Notes: generated by a model not told the origin, from the sequence alone. Positions 14,301 to 27,500 are shown, counted from the stretch's first letter. The stretch: 64,000 nt of DNA from Dermatophagoides farinae (GCF_024713945.1 NC_134678.1:6324001-6388000), one strand, 5' to 3'. Numbers and translations: made by a program.

Positions 14301-15943
14301 ATGTCCATTGTTTAATTAATTTTTTCTTTGTTCAACAGAATCGCATACAAACACAAACACACACACGCACACACATATGAGCATTACAAAACAACAAGAA
14401 TTTTTTTTTCCTAGGCAAAAAAGCTTTTTTTTTTATTTGATCATGGTAATGATCATCAATGAATGATGACCATGGTCGTCACATACAAACACACACACAC
14501 ACGCATACACAATTCTTCGTTTATAGAATAGTTGAACTGCCTATGAATATACTACTAGAATCTACTACTAAACAGAAAAAAAACTCCCCCCTCTCGTTTG
14601 ATGCCATATACGGCTGTTACCATGTGTCAATTAGATTCATTAGTTTATCCCCTTGAAAAAAGGGGATAGCTAGAATTTGTGTATAAAAGAGAAAAAGTTA
14701 TTTACCAGATTAATTAATTGCTTTCTTTTTTTGTTGTTGTTATTCTGATTTTGATATTCATTCACTATGGTCACTATTTTTTTGTTGCATTCGATCTTGG
14801 CCAATAATACAACAACAACAATTCAACAATGGTAATTCTTCATAGCCAATAATTTGTGTTTTCATGGCAAATGTGGTTATTACTGTGATACTGCACATGC
14901 AATCTGTGGCAATCCTGATACAGTTGAAGGAAGTTTTGCTGCCTTCCTACCATCCAAAAGTATTGCTCCAAGAAAGGTTTGTTTGTTTATTTTATTTGTT
15001 TTTTTTAATCAATAAATTTTTTAATGTTTTTTTTCCATTTTTTTATATTATACAATAAAACATAGGTCTATAGACATCCATATAGACGTTCATATCATAA
15101 ACGTCGTCGTGCAACATGGGAAAATGATCCTGATTACTGTGATAAATATGTACGACACGCGCCACCATACAATCATGGTCGTCGTCTTGCCGATCTAATG
15201 GATATGGCTGTATTAGATTTTCTTATTGGTAATATGGATAGACATCATTATGAAACATTCAAAACATTGGGCAATCATTCATTTATAATTCATCTTGATC
15301 ATGGTAGAGGGTAAGAGATTATCTTTTTTTATGTTGATAATAATAATAATAATAACAAGAAAGAAAACACAACCATTCATTCAACCGCCAATTATGTTTG
15401 TGGTTGAATGAATGGTTGGTGGTTAACTTTTCCACACCTCTCTACTCTACTATCATCATTACATTATATTATTACATATTTTTTTTACTAATCATAATAT
15501 ATCCTACACATCAATTCACATATCATTTTCTTTTTATAATAATTGATTAGATTTGGTAAAGCACATCATGATGAAATATCAATATTGGCGCCCATTATAC
15601 AATGCTGTATGATACGTAATAGCACATTACAACGATTGATCGATTTACACAATGGTCAAACGCCATTAAGTGGTTAGTAATATCGTATTTTGTGTGATGC
15701 AAGATTGATTCTAATTTCATTATTATTATTTTTTTTTTTTTTTTTGATCATCTCATCTTTTATTTTCATTTATAAAACATAGAACTAATGAATAAATCGT
15801 TGAACATGGATCCCGTATCACCAATATTAACTATTGATCACTTGTTGGCATTAGATCGACGATTACCAATTATATTGAATGTTGTACGTGAATGTACACG
15901 TAAACGACCATTTCAAGATGTTATCATTAGTGATGGCTATTGA
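11357..15943 (+). CDS. FAM20C: FAM20C-type secretory-pathway protein kinase (5' end missing)
   Basis: Eight exons with GT-AG borders: 11357-11493, 13097-13175, 13252-13344, 13407-13519, 14846-14976, 15066-15310, 15551-15672, 15783-15943 (stop TGA). Phases join without a break, giving 359 residues that cover the whole kinase domain. Visible motifs are the ATP-site lysine in ALFKPM, the metal-site glutamate in [15 protein letters not shown], the catalytic aspartate in [10 protein letters not shown] and the metal aspartate in LDHGRGFGK. The cysteines in [10 protein letters not shown] and QCC are the family's disulphide partners. Family members phosphorylate secreted proteins in the Golgi lumen (S-x-E sites for FAM20C). 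The glutamate in YERHN, which I recall as glutamine in the pseudokinase FAM20A, suggests an active enzyme. The sequence fits FAM20C better than the xylosylkinase FAM20B. The signal anchor and N-terminal region lie upstream and were not found; the first exon starts in phase after one base. Introns of 1.6 kb (11494-13096) and 1.3 kb (13520-14845) contain only simple repeats. Confidence 0.93.
14646..14668. other. Intronic 9-bp GC-rich hairpin
   Basis: TATCCCCTT and AAGGGGATA form a perfect stem around GAAAA inside the 1.3-kb FAM20C intron. The sequence alone gives it no function. Confidence 0.45.
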
Positions 15944-18900
15944 TTATACTTAAAAATACGATGATCTGCTATTTCAATCATTCAATTCAGTCTAATATTA
16001 ATCTCAATTTTCTTCATAATTTCTTCTCTGACCATTGTTATGGATGATGATAAGGACAACTTTGGGTGAAGGACAATTGTTTTTGTTTTCTTGAACCAAT
16101 TTCGAAAAAAAATCCATTAAATTTTTGTTCTCTCAACAACAACAACAACAACGACGATAACTTTGATGATGATGACGACAATTTAACGACATTTTTTTTG
16201 TCAAAGATGAAAATCTTGTTTTTCGACTAAAAGAATCGATCAAAATTCCGCCCTTTCTTGTTTTTTCGATACATTCTTTGGTCATTTGTCGATCCACCAT
16301 CACCACCAACCACCATCACCCATCATCAAATGGAAATTGGATAAAAAACAAAAAAATAAATGAATGAATGAATCATTCGATTCTTTCTATGAAGCATTAG
16401 TTTGGCTGAATCGATTCGAACAAATGACAAAGGAATCGTTCTACAAAATAGTGTGTGCTGTGGATGGACATTCGAAATTAGCATCATTGTTTTTTTTCTG
16501 GCAATTCACACTCCTGTATAACTTGTATATAAAAAAAATAATTCCAATTTTGCTGTGATATGGATGCAGCTTTCAATATATAAAATTTCTTTATCATCAT
16601 TTTCAATCGTTCACCCCCACACACACCCCCACACACACACCCACACTCACACTTCACACATACTGATATGATTCAGATTTATTCTTTTCATTTTTTTTTT
16701 TTGGCAATTATTATTATCAAGTCAAACAATTTCTGGTCTTTTTCATATTTTTCATCATCATCATCATCATCATCATCGCCAGCCAACCAACCAACCAACC
16801 AACCAACCATTGAACATCATCATCATCAACAACAACAACAACAATCAGTGAGCCCGAGAAAAACAACATGATGATGAAGATGAAGAAATTGAATGGCAAA
16901 AAAAAAATGTCGACAGATGATGACAAAAGATGCGCGCGGAACCATTATAATTATTAATTTAATGTCATCATTAACGGTTGATTATTGTTATATGGTATGG
17001 TACCGTTTGTTGTCATTGTCGTTCAATGCTTCATTCTTCTTCTCTTCTTCAAGCAAGAAAAAAAAATGATGAGCACATTTTTTAGTCAACCAACTTTACA
17101 AGAAAAAAATTTTTTTTTTTTTTTGGTTCATTTGTATGTTCTTATTCTCACCAAATAATTTAATGATCATATTTATGGATGATGTTTAGGAGACAGAGAG
17201 TGAAAAAAATGGAACCCATTTGTAATCATTTTGTTGAATGATTTGTTGTTTGTAATTATTCTCATTGCATTTTTCTTCATCTTCAATACACACACACACA
17301 CACAAAAATATTCATACAGCGAATTCAGCCTTCAGAATATAGTATAGTTCTAGTGGTTGTTGTTGTTGTTGTTTCTTTTCCATCATAATTCTAGCCCAAG
17401 AATTTTTTCTTTTTTTTTTGGTCGATTCCTTTTCACTTGTAGTTTTGACAATTTGTTTTTATTGTTTTCTTTTATTGTTGTTTATGGTGATATTATTGTT
17501 GTTTTTTTTCTGTGCACACTTGATTCCATGTTTTTTTTTCACAAATTTTCATTTTAAATTCTATTTTTTTTCGATTTGTCTTATTTTGTTGTAATAATAG
17601 CGACTGCTGGCTGGTTGCTTAGGCCATTTACACGAAAAAAAAACCACACATGAACAATAAATAATAAAAATTTATTTTTGTAAATATCATAAGATAATGA
17701 TGAAATGATTAAAAAATGATTTTTTTTTTTTTGAATTATAAAATTTGTAAAAACATTTTTGTTTCGATTTTTTTTATTTCGAATGTTGAATTCGAATTTT
17801 TTTTTTGTTTTGTTGAAGAGGATGCTCATGCTGCCATCTGATATCGAATGTGTGAGAATTTTGATATAAACATTCCTGATTACACTCGTGTTTTTTTTTC
17901 ATAGAAGGTGACTTTGATGATTACCGTATTATTTTTTTTTTATGTATAATCCAATTATAATTGGTGCAATTCAACCTGTTTCTGTTATGGTAATTTATCA
18001 CTAATTTTTATACCATTAGTTTTTATAATAAGTTGACATATGTTTAAAAATTTAATTCTGTAAGTTGTCATTGGATTGCAATTTTTAAATTTAAATTTTA
18101 AATGGCTCTATTTTTTTTACACTCTATCCAGATGTTTTTATCGTTATTTTGATACAAAGGAAAAAATGACATATTGAATTTTTTCTTTTAATCTCAAATT
18201 TTTTCTTCATTTTAATCGTGTGGTAAGTGATGTGTGGTAGACATTCATGCTAGACTTAATTGAATCAATATTTGTTTATTGATTGAAATCAAATCCATTT
18301 AATGACAATCAGTTCAAATTTGTCCAAGGCTTATGACACCATTTTCATTCATTGATGAATGTGAATGAAAATAAAAACAAAAAAAAAAAAGAACTAAACG
18401 GATGTCATTTATCACATGTGTTGGATTATTAAGGCTACTGGGTGGTATTGACAATGCTTACGAAAGAATAATTTGTTCACTTTATCATTTCGTACATATC
18501 ATCATCATCATCATCTTGGTTGGTACAAAAAAAAATGTTGACTTTAATCTTATCCCAAATCAAAAGTTTACTTTGGCCAACGAAAAAAAAACCGGTTCCA
18601 AAGCAAAAGATCTTATTACAAAATCCAGAAGGCAAATGTGTTTGTACAAAGAAAACTGGTCGATGATATTTTTTTTTTTTTTTGCACGAAATAAAATCAT
18701 GATAAATTCGGGCAATAACAGTGGCAAAAACCCATATGATGATATGATACGATGATATGAAACAAACAACAATATTTATGTATGATAAACCTAATAAGGT
18801 TTTGTCACATTTTTTTTCAGTAGCCTATTACGCAATAAAAAAAATGCATAATAGAAATAATTTCAAATTCAGAGAATAATTACCTGTTTTTCTTTTTTTT

Positions 18901-18970
18901 TCATCCAGATACAAAAAATATTATCTCTTTAAACGAACTTGTTTTTCTAAAATTGGAACAAAACCCGGTG
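15944..18970. other. Intergenic region downstream of FAM20C
   Basis: The first several hundred bases are probably the FAM20C 3' UTR. A 64-codon frame at 16364-16558 has no homology I recognise and no splice context. The rest holds CAT triplets (16753-16780), a CAAC tract (16782-16808), CA tracts and A/T runs. A 117-codon frame at 18402-18755 is less repetitive than the surroundings but matches nothing I know. Confidence 0.55.
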
Positions 18971-19545
18971 ATGCATAGTGAAAATGGCGAAAGCCAGTCA
19001 AAATTTTCATCCAATACTCATCATCAAACAACTTCATCCTTTCGATCATTCACTTTTCGATTGAACAATCCAAACATTCAATTTCCATTGATAACGATTC
19101 ATCCGATTGTGATTCCACGGTTTTCCATCAAACATCCATTCCGATCTGAACAGATTATGGAACAAAAAACCAAAACAATGACTAATCGTAATAATGATGA
19201 TAATAATAATAATGGCCATGATATTGAATATCTACTCATGTTGCCATCTGAGCAGTCTACTCTAAATGAAAATAGTGATATATCATCGATAGTGAGTTCA
19301 AGTAAACTTTCATCATCTGTTTCGAGACGGTTCATTAAGGCTTCAGAGGTTTTATCATCATCATTTTTTTCAGTATCAACCATATTTGGGTATCGTCATT
19401 TTTTTCTGGTTTTTTTATCATTTTAATAACATTATTATTCCTAATATGGGATATCCTCGCCGCATTTGAAAAAAATGTACAAATCAATGTGGCAATTGAT
19501 TTTTGTTTCTTTGATTTGATCATTGTCTCTTCAGATATAGTGTAA
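18971..19545 (+). pseudogene. Hypothetical serine-rich membrane protein, apparently frameshifted
   Basis: The frame from the ATG at 18971 runs 151 codons to a TAA at 19424-19426 and has varied, serine/asparagine-rich composition, unlike the repeat-driven frames around it. It ends just as a hydrophobic stretch begins (HFFLVFLSF). One base of shift in the T run immediately before that stop opens a second frame to 19545 that continues hydrophobically (TLLFLIWDILAAFEKN), so the two parts together would give one membrane-spanning segment near the C-terminus. I recognise no family. It may be a real gene with a one-base assembly deletion, a decayed gene, or a chance frame. An in-frame upstream extension exists from about 18953 but has no ATG. 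It lies about 270 bases upstream of SLC25A38 on the same strand. Confidence 0.33.
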
Positions 19546-19813
19546 AGGCCGATAAACATCACATGCAGCGTCATGCGAAATATGAACGGCATTGAAATAG
19601 TATCAATTTCTATTTTGTCTAAATCATTAGTGATAAGATTCTCACACTTTTTCATTTGGTGACCATCATAATTAGAGTTGATGATAAGAAAATTTTTTTC
19701 TCTAGTATAAGATTAGCGGCAAACACGCTGTTAAGATGCATTAAGCCTCATTGAGCCCTTGAACACGTTTCATCATTAACAAATAATCAATTCTTTGAAT
19801 TAATATTTGACTA

Positions 19814-21074
19814 ATGATGGCCAATTTTCAGACATCGTTTGGTTCCAATGAAACCGAAAAATTACTAGTCCAATACCTCAACGAACGTCCGATGCTCAAA
19901 TCTTTTATGGTCGGTTCATTAAGTGGAACATGTTCAACGCTTTTGTTTCAACCATTCGATTTGCTCAAGACCAGAGTGCAAAATGCCCACTTATCTTCAT
20001 TGGCAATTAGTCGTAACCAAAGTGTTCCAGCATCTGCTATGCCATCAACTCGATTCGTTACGGTGACATACGAGACAATCAAAAATGAACAGATTATTGG
20101 TTTGTGGCGTGGTACAGCACCGGTATGTATTTTCATGTAAATTTTTAAAAAAAAACAATAAATTCTTATTTATTTGTATTTAGTCGCTACTTCGTTGTGT
20201 CCCTGGTATTGGTATTCATTTCTGTTGTTTGGACACCTTACAAAGCCATTTCTGTCCAGATCGTCGACCATCAGCTATTGAAGCCATGACATTCGGCATG
20301 ATGTCCCGTAGTATTGCAGCTGTATTACTCATACCAGTTACGGTAGTTAAAACACGTTATGAAAGTGGTTCTTACGCCTACCAAAGTATCGTCGATGCAT
20401 TAAGGCATACATATCGTAATGAAGGTCTCCGTGGATTGAAATCCGGCCTATTGCCAACATTAATGCGAGATGTTCCATACTCGGGTCTATACTATATGTT
20501 TTATTCACAAATGAAAAATTTTATGCTAACCAAAAACGCAGATGAAATTCAGCGAAATTCACAACAGTATTCGAAGATCATATCATCATCATCCATTACA
20601 TTCGCATGTGGTGTTTCGGCGGGTCTTTTAGCATCCGCTGTCACACAACCGATGGACGTGGTTAGTATCCATATTTACTGATAGATTGCACACAAACCAA
20701 ACGCTAAAATAGATATCAATCAATCAATTATCGAAAGTTACAAATATTGTCTATGTGTGAGCTCTTTAGTCTAATTAGTTGATAGCAATGAGGATCAATT
20801 TTCAAATATTATCATACAAAATGGACCTGATTATACAATTTGATTGACGTATTTTCACATTTTTTAATCATCTTTAAAACAGGTCAAAACTCGAATGCAA
20901 GTCAACACGAAACAATATCCTTCTTTCCTTAAAACAACCCTATCAATTGTGAAAGAAGAAAAGATACGTGGTCTATTCGCTGGTTTGGTTCCCCGAATGA
21001 TGCGTCGAACATTAATGGCTTCGATGGCGTGGACTGTTTATGAACAAATGATGAGAAGCTTATGTCTCAAATGA
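19814..21074 (+). CDS. SLC25A38: SLC25A38-type mitochondrial glycine carrier
   Basis: Three exons, 19814-20122, 20184-20660 and 20883-21074, all joining in phase 0 with GT-AG introns, encode 325 residues (human homologue about 304). It shows the three-fold mitochondrial carrier repeat with signatures at about residues 47-54 (PFDLLKTR), 154-161 (PVTVVKTR) and 259-266 (PMDVVKTR, split by intron 2). The N-terminal block SLSGTCSTLLFQPFDLLKTR and the C-terminal TLMASMAWTVYEQMM are diagnostic of SLC25A38 among carriers. In other animals and yeast (Hem25) this protein brings glycine across the inner mitochondrial membrane for the first step of haem synthesis. The start is the first of two adjacent ATGs; the short N-terminal extension is not conserved. 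Repeat 2 has threonine in place of the usual acidic residue, as in other members. Possible polyadenylation hexamers are ATTAAA (21113) and AATAAA (21305). Confidence 0.95.
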
Positions 21075-21520
21075 CATCTATAAATGTTATAAGTGCCATA
21101 ATTATTTATTTTATTAAAAAAATCTATCAAAAAAAAACAAAAATTGCTTATTGTATTGGTCGCAAACATTTTTTCTTTGGTGGAATTTTCTAGTTCATTT
21201 TCGAAACACCAGATGATGTCTTAACACCATCTGTGGACAAAAGCAATAACTTGAAAGTCACAAAAACGAATATTTATGTATATACAGACGGTACACTACT
21301 TACGAATAAACTTCTAGATAATTTTTTTTTAAATTCGAAATGAATTTCGACTTCCATAAATTAAAAAATAAAATATCGACAATAAAATTATAAATGTTTA
21401 AAAATAATTTATATTTGATCATCATCATGAATATAAAAACATAAAGAAAGACTAGAATGGTTTCAAACTAATGCTTAAGAAAAATTTAAAAATTACAAAT
21501 TCACCAAGAAGACTGGATAA

Positions 21521-22901
21521 TTAAATATCTGGATTTCGACAAGCATCATCGAAATACCAATGGTTGATCTCTTTGCTGGTTTGGAATGTATTTTTATCGT
21601 TGATTACATTTTGTTCTAGACGTTTACAGAGTTGGCAATATAAATTTGAATTCATATCTGATTCTGAATCGAGTGAATATTTTTTACGCCACTCGAAATA
21701 GGATAAATAAAGTTTCCTGTTACTGGCTATTTTCATGATTAAACGGGCCAATGTTTCTGGTTTCATTCGTGTGGCATCGATATACGAACCGGCCGGTAAT
21801 ATAGAAGAATAATTGGCACCACCGAAAACAATAGGAACAATGTCATAATTTAATACATTAAACAGTTTTTCAGTTACGTAATCTCTGTGGAAAAAATCAA
21901 ATGACAATCAATTGAAATATATCAACGAATTTATCAACAAACTTACTTGCATAGTGAATTTTCGAATGATAAATAAAATAAATATTCACGTGCTGCTTTT
22001 TGATAACATTCATGTGAATGTGGACATTGAAATTTGCCACATTTACCATAAATATCTACCTGTACCATTCGTGATAATTTTTGAACATAATTTTCTCGAT
22101 GACTTTGCGTATGACAATTACTGACAAACCAAACGACTGGTTTGATTTTATATCGAATATCAATGTTAGATTCTAAATCAAAATCATGATTACGAGCAAT
22201 TAGTTGTCCATATGGCACATAAATGTCTGAATCATGACGATAAGTAGCGGTCAGATTGAAAATTAAATCATCTCTATCTGGTAACAGCGCCGTATTAGGT
22301 GGAGCTTCTAAATTATAAATGGTCCATAATTGATTGGAGTTTCGTCGTGTAGGTAAATCATTGTAATGAAAATCTCTCCAATGAAAGATGATTACTTTGG
22401 CTGTTGCAATGAAATCACGATTGGTTGTGACTAAACAATTCGGATATCGATAATAACATGGTTTTGGTCGAAACAATAAATTTTCCGTGTCACCATTCAA
22501 TGATTTTTTCATTTGATACATTAAGTCTTGGTCAAAGTATTTGGTCCAAAAAAGGATAATTCGGAAACTAATGAATTCAAATATAAAATCATTAATTATA
22601 ACCACCATCATAATCTAGTTTGAATGTCTTACTTTTGTACTTTATCCGATGATAATTGAACATATTGGGTGAGTTGATGATATGTAATCTCGGTGGTGAC
22701 GTTTCCATTTTTATCGACAACAATTGTAGTATCATTAATAAATGGCATATATTGAATGGAATAATAATTGATCAGATTTCGATTGACTAATGAAAAACTG
22801 TTCAGCAAAAATAATAACGCCCAAAGACCAAGACAAATGAAGATGATTAAACGAATTCTTGGCATAAGATTGCCATTCAGAATAGTGATGGCCATTGCCA
22901 T
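21521..22901 (-). CDS. GT10 alpha-1,3-fucosyltransferase (Golgi type II membrane protein)
   Basis: Three minus-strand exons, 22901-22633, 22567-21947 and 21884-21521, have consistent phases and GT-AG introns of 65 and 62 bases and encode about 417 residues. The upstream in-frame sequence lacks an ATG, so I start at 22901 (MAMAIT). A second ATG follows two codons later. A short basic cytosolic tail precedes one membrane segment (about residues 18-38), then a stem with NDT and NVT glycosylation sequons, then the catalytic domain. GT10 hallmarks are WFVSNCHTQSHRENYVQKL, VDIYGKCGKFQC, and the donor-site motif spanning the second junction, FENSLCKDYVTEKLFN, followed by VPIVFGGANY. A C-terminal CQLC (CxxC) is also typical. 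The enzyme should transfer fucose from GDP-fucose to N-acetylglucosamine in glycans; whether it modifies the N-glycan core (as FucTA does) or the antenna cannot be told from sequence. It is convergent with SLC25A38, 446 bases from its stop. Confidence 0.93.
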
Positions 22902-23704
22902 CTCTAATCGCTTTTTTTTAGTATGGATCAAATGACTTGTTTTTGACTATTGCTTGCATTTTATGGCACTAAAGATGAGAAACAGTATTTGTTGGATAAA
23001 TGGTTAGAATAAGGATAAAATTGTTATGGTAAATGATGAGATTATCACTAGAGTTGTTATTTTATATCGAGTGTATATTAGTAGTTCTATATATACTTAC
23101 AGATTTAAATTTGTTTTGGTATTGGTATTTGTGTAATGATAACGAATGAGACATAAAACACAACAAAAAAAATTATCGATAATGATAGTGAAAACAAAGA
23201 AAGATAATATATGAAAATTGTTTTTATCACTCAAAATATATCACAATGAAATAAAAAATTTGAAATAATTGAAATAATATTCCCAAATAATTTTCGATCA
23301 AAACATCAATATCAACACAAGACATTGACTATCGAATAAACACAATCGATTATCGAATATGAATGTATCCAGAGCAGTGAATATGATATGAATTTGTTAC
23401 TTTCATTCGTCCAAAACTTATCATTTGAAAAATGTTTCTAATCATCATAATTGATTATTATTTCCATGTTAATAGAGAGAAAAAAAAATAATATCTCACT
23501 CATAGTTACCTCATAGTTACCGTGACAAATAATTGTATGTGTGTAATACATTGAGTGTGCACAACATAAATGCTGTATAATAAGAAACAGGTTTACCATT
23601 GTAAATTGATTTTATTATTATTTTTCTCTCATTAAAAAAGAAGAAAAAATTACACATTGAAATAAAACAAGTGTCATTTGTCGAATTGTGAAATTGTGTC
23701 GTCG

Positions 23705-23735
<31 letters not shown>

Positions 23736-23960
23736 GATTGTCGGTGTGACAAACTTCTACTATAGACATTTATATATTAGTTCTACATATAAAATAATTG
23801 ACAATTGAATTAATCAATCATTATTAACTTGAAATGTTTATGTTTATTGTTTATTTGTATTAATATTAACAATAATCGATGAAGTAACCAAAGAACAAAT
23901 ATGTTAGATTTTTCTTTTCGTTGTTGACATTATTTATGGCATTGAATGATGACGATTTTT
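22902..23960. other. Intergenic region with a (CAT)n tract
   Basis: This holds the upstream region of the fucosyltransferase gene and the 3' flank of the next minus-strand gene. A CAT triplet tract lies at 23703-23735. Two minus-strand AATAAA signals (TTTATT on plus) at 23843-23848 and 23850-23855 are about 110 bases beyond the 23961 stop and are plausible polyadenylation sites for that gene. No other coding signal is seen. Confidence 0.55.
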
Positions 23961-24554
23961 TTATGCCATTTTTTGATACGATTCAGGTGGATTACGTTTA
24001 CGTCTAGGGTGTTTTTTTCCATCTATATATTCAAATTCATAGCCAAAAAATGCAGCAAATACAAATACAATACCAAATATGAAGAATATGAATACCGAAA
24101 TGAAAGCAATAGCATAAGAAACAGGTTCAAGAATAGTTCGAGCTACAAATTGAGATAATGCCCAAAGAAAAAAGCTAAATAAAAATAAACACGGAATGAC
24201 CATCAATCCGGTATCGAAGATATTTTCAATAAAATTATTGCCAACCAATCTATCGACAATACGTACACGTACTGGACATTCTGGATGTTCTTTATTCATT
24301 GTTCGTTCCAGTTTTCTTGCATGATAGTTTAAATGAAACCATCTTATCGGTACACGAATGATGGCCCGAAGAATTCGTTCGGTACGCATACCACGACCTT
24401 CGAATTCAATTTCATCCAAATTGATTGCTTCATCATCTTCATCATCATTATTATCATCATCATCATCATCATCATATTTTTCATTTGTCGTTTTGATTGC
24501 CCAAAATGTCATACGATCACGAATATAAATCAATGTCTTCAATATACGTGACAT
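23961..24554 (-). CDS. Uncharacterised 197-residue protein, acidic stretch plus two membrane segments
   Basis: Single open frame from ATG at 24554 to TAA at 23961. I do not recognise the family. A basic N-terminus (about 1-20) is followed by an Asp/Asn-rich acidic tract (27-42) encoded by a CAT-type triplet repeat, then a conserved-looking soluble stretch (45-112) including GRGMRTERILRAIIRVPIRW, membrane segments at about 115-137 and 146-171, and a very basic tail KKHPRRKRNPP (180-190). There is no evident signal peptide. Long non-repetitive coding sequence, balanced codons and two well-formed helices make it a credible gene, perhaps an ER or other endomembrane protein; that location is inference from the basic tail. 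The acidic tract probably varies in length between individuals because it is a DNA repeat. An upstream non-coding exon is possible. Confidence 0.75.
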   Translation of the reverse strand: MSRILKTLIYIRDRMTFWAIKTTNEKYDDDDDDDNNDDEDDEAINLDEIEFEGRGMRTERILRAIIRVPIRWFHLNYHARKLERTMNKEHPECPVRVRIVDRLVGNNFIENIFDTGLMVIPCLFLFSFFLWALSQFVARTILEPVSYAIAFISVFIFFIFGIVFVFAAFFGYEFEYIDGKKHPRRKRNPPESYQKMA

Positions 24555-27500
24555 GATGTATGGATTTCTTTACACTTTGTTATTGGATTTAGAAAACGAA
24601 AACCAAAACCAAAACAAAACAAAATCCGATTTCGATTCTGGTGATCCAAAAAAAAAAAAAAAAAACAAAACAAAAATCGACTCACACTTATCCGAATGAT
24701 GGATATATAGCAAATTCGTATGTCTAAGGAATATTTTTTATATTCGGCGCTTCCATTGGCTAAAAAAGTGTTTGGAACACTATTGCCATCTTTTGGCCAA
24801 GAATTTTATTTCCCAATCTAATACAAAAAAAAATCGACTTACGATTTCAATGAGAAAAAAAAATTAGCATCGTATTGATTCATGATAAACACACACCACC
24901 AATATAATCGGTCAATTTGTTGTGATCAGCAAATTTTCATTGTTTATCATCACTGTGACTAAACTGATAAACGATTTATCGGTAATATAAAATGAACAGA
25001 AAATAATGAAAAACTCGAGAAAATTCTTTTTCTTTGTTTTGTTTTGTTTTTTTTGAGGATAAAAAAAAACAATGAAAAATAAAGGCCACAATATATATTA
25101 TAGGCTCTTTTGTATTTTAGAAAATGAACACCGATGACCACAAATCAATATAATAAAAAAAAAGTTGCTGACAAATCGTGAAATGAAATGTGAAAATTTG
25201 TTATGATCAAAATAATAACATAAAAAAACGCGTTAATCTATCCATCCGGTTAAATGTATTTTATTACATATATAGACATAACTAATAATAATATCCTTTT
25301 GTTTGTTTGTTTTGTTGATCGTAAAAATAAAAATCTACTAAAAAATTTTCATCATTATTTTTGGTCAATTTGTCCATATAAACGGAAAAAAAATTCATCA
25401 CCTACCTGCAATGTATAAAATTGCCATTCGTATATGAATTGAGCAAACACTAAACCATGCATTTGATTGATTTCATAATTATCCTATATAAACAGATTGT
25501 TTTCAATTTGTAAATGGAAAAAAATCGATATATGATCAATAAAATGATATATGTAATCGATCGCAAAAAACATTGTTCAATCTAATGATGAATTGAGAGA
25601 GAGAAAAAAAACTGGCAATTAATTTCAATTTAAACATCTTCTTGATGATTATGATCATTGATCAACATTTATTTTGGATGTAAGATTGAAAATCTCAGCT
25701 TTTCATCATCATCATCATCATCATCATTATTATGTTGAGTCCATTCTTCATTGTTTTCAATTAAATCAAAAATCACTTTTCATTTAATCATTAATTCAGT
25801 TTTTTTCTTTCTTCTCCATTTCAGATATTTTAGTAACAGATGATAAAAAGTCTATAATTAGATTATTATATTATTATTTTAGATAGATAACTGGTTACTA
25901 CTGAACATTTGGTTTCATGCATCCTATGAAAGAAAAAAAATGTCAATGTTTTCGTCCCAAAAAAAAAAAAAAAATTCATCATTGGAAATGAAAAGTGAAA
26001 AATTAATCGTCAAAAAAAAGGAAGAAAGTTTTTCCAGTTCACCATTTTCAAGTACATTGATTGGGCTATGCTGTTGTTGTTGTTGTTGTTTCAATCGTAC
26101 AATTATTACCGAGACGGTTGTAATTTTGGCCATCACCGATTATTATTATTATTATATATCGATGAATTGATCCAACTTTTTTTCATTGTTTTTTTTCTCT
26201 GGTAAGAATTTTTTTTCTTCAACTTTTCAACTTGCAATTGAATTATTTTTTTTTGTTTCATTCTTTTCAAGAAGATTGTATGGAATTTTTTTTTTGGATA
26301 GAATTCCTGCACTACCGTGTGTGTGTGTGTAATCAAATTGGTTGTAATTTACATTCGATAATTAAATCGTAAGGCAATCTCATATTGATTCTCATCAAAT
26401 TTTTAAAACTTTTTTTCTGGAAATAGAAGAAGAAAAAAAGTAACGTACACAACATCTTTACACATCATAGTGAGAATGAGAGTTTTCATTTAGCTGAATT
26501 TTCGTTTTGTCTTTTCGTTTTTTCGTTTTTTTTTTACTGGAGTACGGAAAAAAACGGAATTTGAATCAGCAAAAGAAGAAAAAAATGTTGAAATTCTTTT
26601 TTTTTTCTTCTCCATCCACTTTTGACAAATAAATGTGAAAATGTCGGTTGGTTGGTGGAGGGGGGCCATACGATGACAACAACAAAGTGGAATAAAAACA
26701 GCCATTTCTTCTGTGTGTTTGTGTGTGTCTGAAAATTTCTACAATGTGTTTGAATGAGTGTTTAAAAGAGAAAAAAAAACTAACAAGGGAATCCAGAAAA
26801 GGAAAAAAAAATTTAACGCTCTTACTTGATGATGATGATTCAGGAAAACAATTAAAAAAAAAACGGCGGAAATTTCTTTCACCCATCAATGAAAACAATT
26901 GTTTGCCACAAAATCTTCACACACACATACAGATAATCAAGTTAAATTGAACCAATTAAATTTTGAAAAATTTTTCTTTTTTTTTGAAATACTACTGGCT
27001 TTGTTGATTTAGAATATCGGATTGGTTTGAATATTGGTTGGTTTTTTTTTCATTTGCTCATTTTTTTTTCGTCACCATTTTTTTTCTGGAACAAAAAAAT
27101 TGATTTACTATTTTCATTTTTTTTATGTGTGTGTGTGTGTGTAACCACATTGAAATACTAATATATCGATCCATAGGATCATGATGATTATTATTATATA
27201 TAATTAATCCAGAAATAATAATAATAAATAAACAATGTGAAATGGAGAGAAAAACAAGTAATTGAAGCATATAACGAATAATGGGACCTAGTATTTGAAC
27301 CAGAATTCATTGTAACACTAAAATTGTGGATATAATAATTCACTTTGACAATCTAATATAATTAACTTATGACTCTTGTATAATGATGATATGAATCAAA
27401 TGGACGTCGATGGTGCTTGTGGTGGTGGTGGTGGTAAGCCCCGGTGTTAGTTTTTTTGTTTCCTATTTTTTTATGGCCAAGGTTTCACATTTATTCAATG

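Noticed and set aside
16364-16558. 64-codon frame downstream of FAM20C
   Set aside because: Probably 3' UTR or intergenic sequence. It ends in hydrophobic translation of A/T-rich DNA and has no homology I know.
18402-18755. 117-codon plus-strand frame, with a short cysteine-bearing frame overlapping it near 18635
   Set aside because: Less repetitive than the background, but with no recognisable family, no clear splice sites and interrupted alternatives. Not enough to call a gene.
22902-22931. N-terminal extension of the fucosyltransferase frame
   Set aside because: The extended frame begins at a TTG. The first ATG is at 22901 and gives a normal type II membrane protein.
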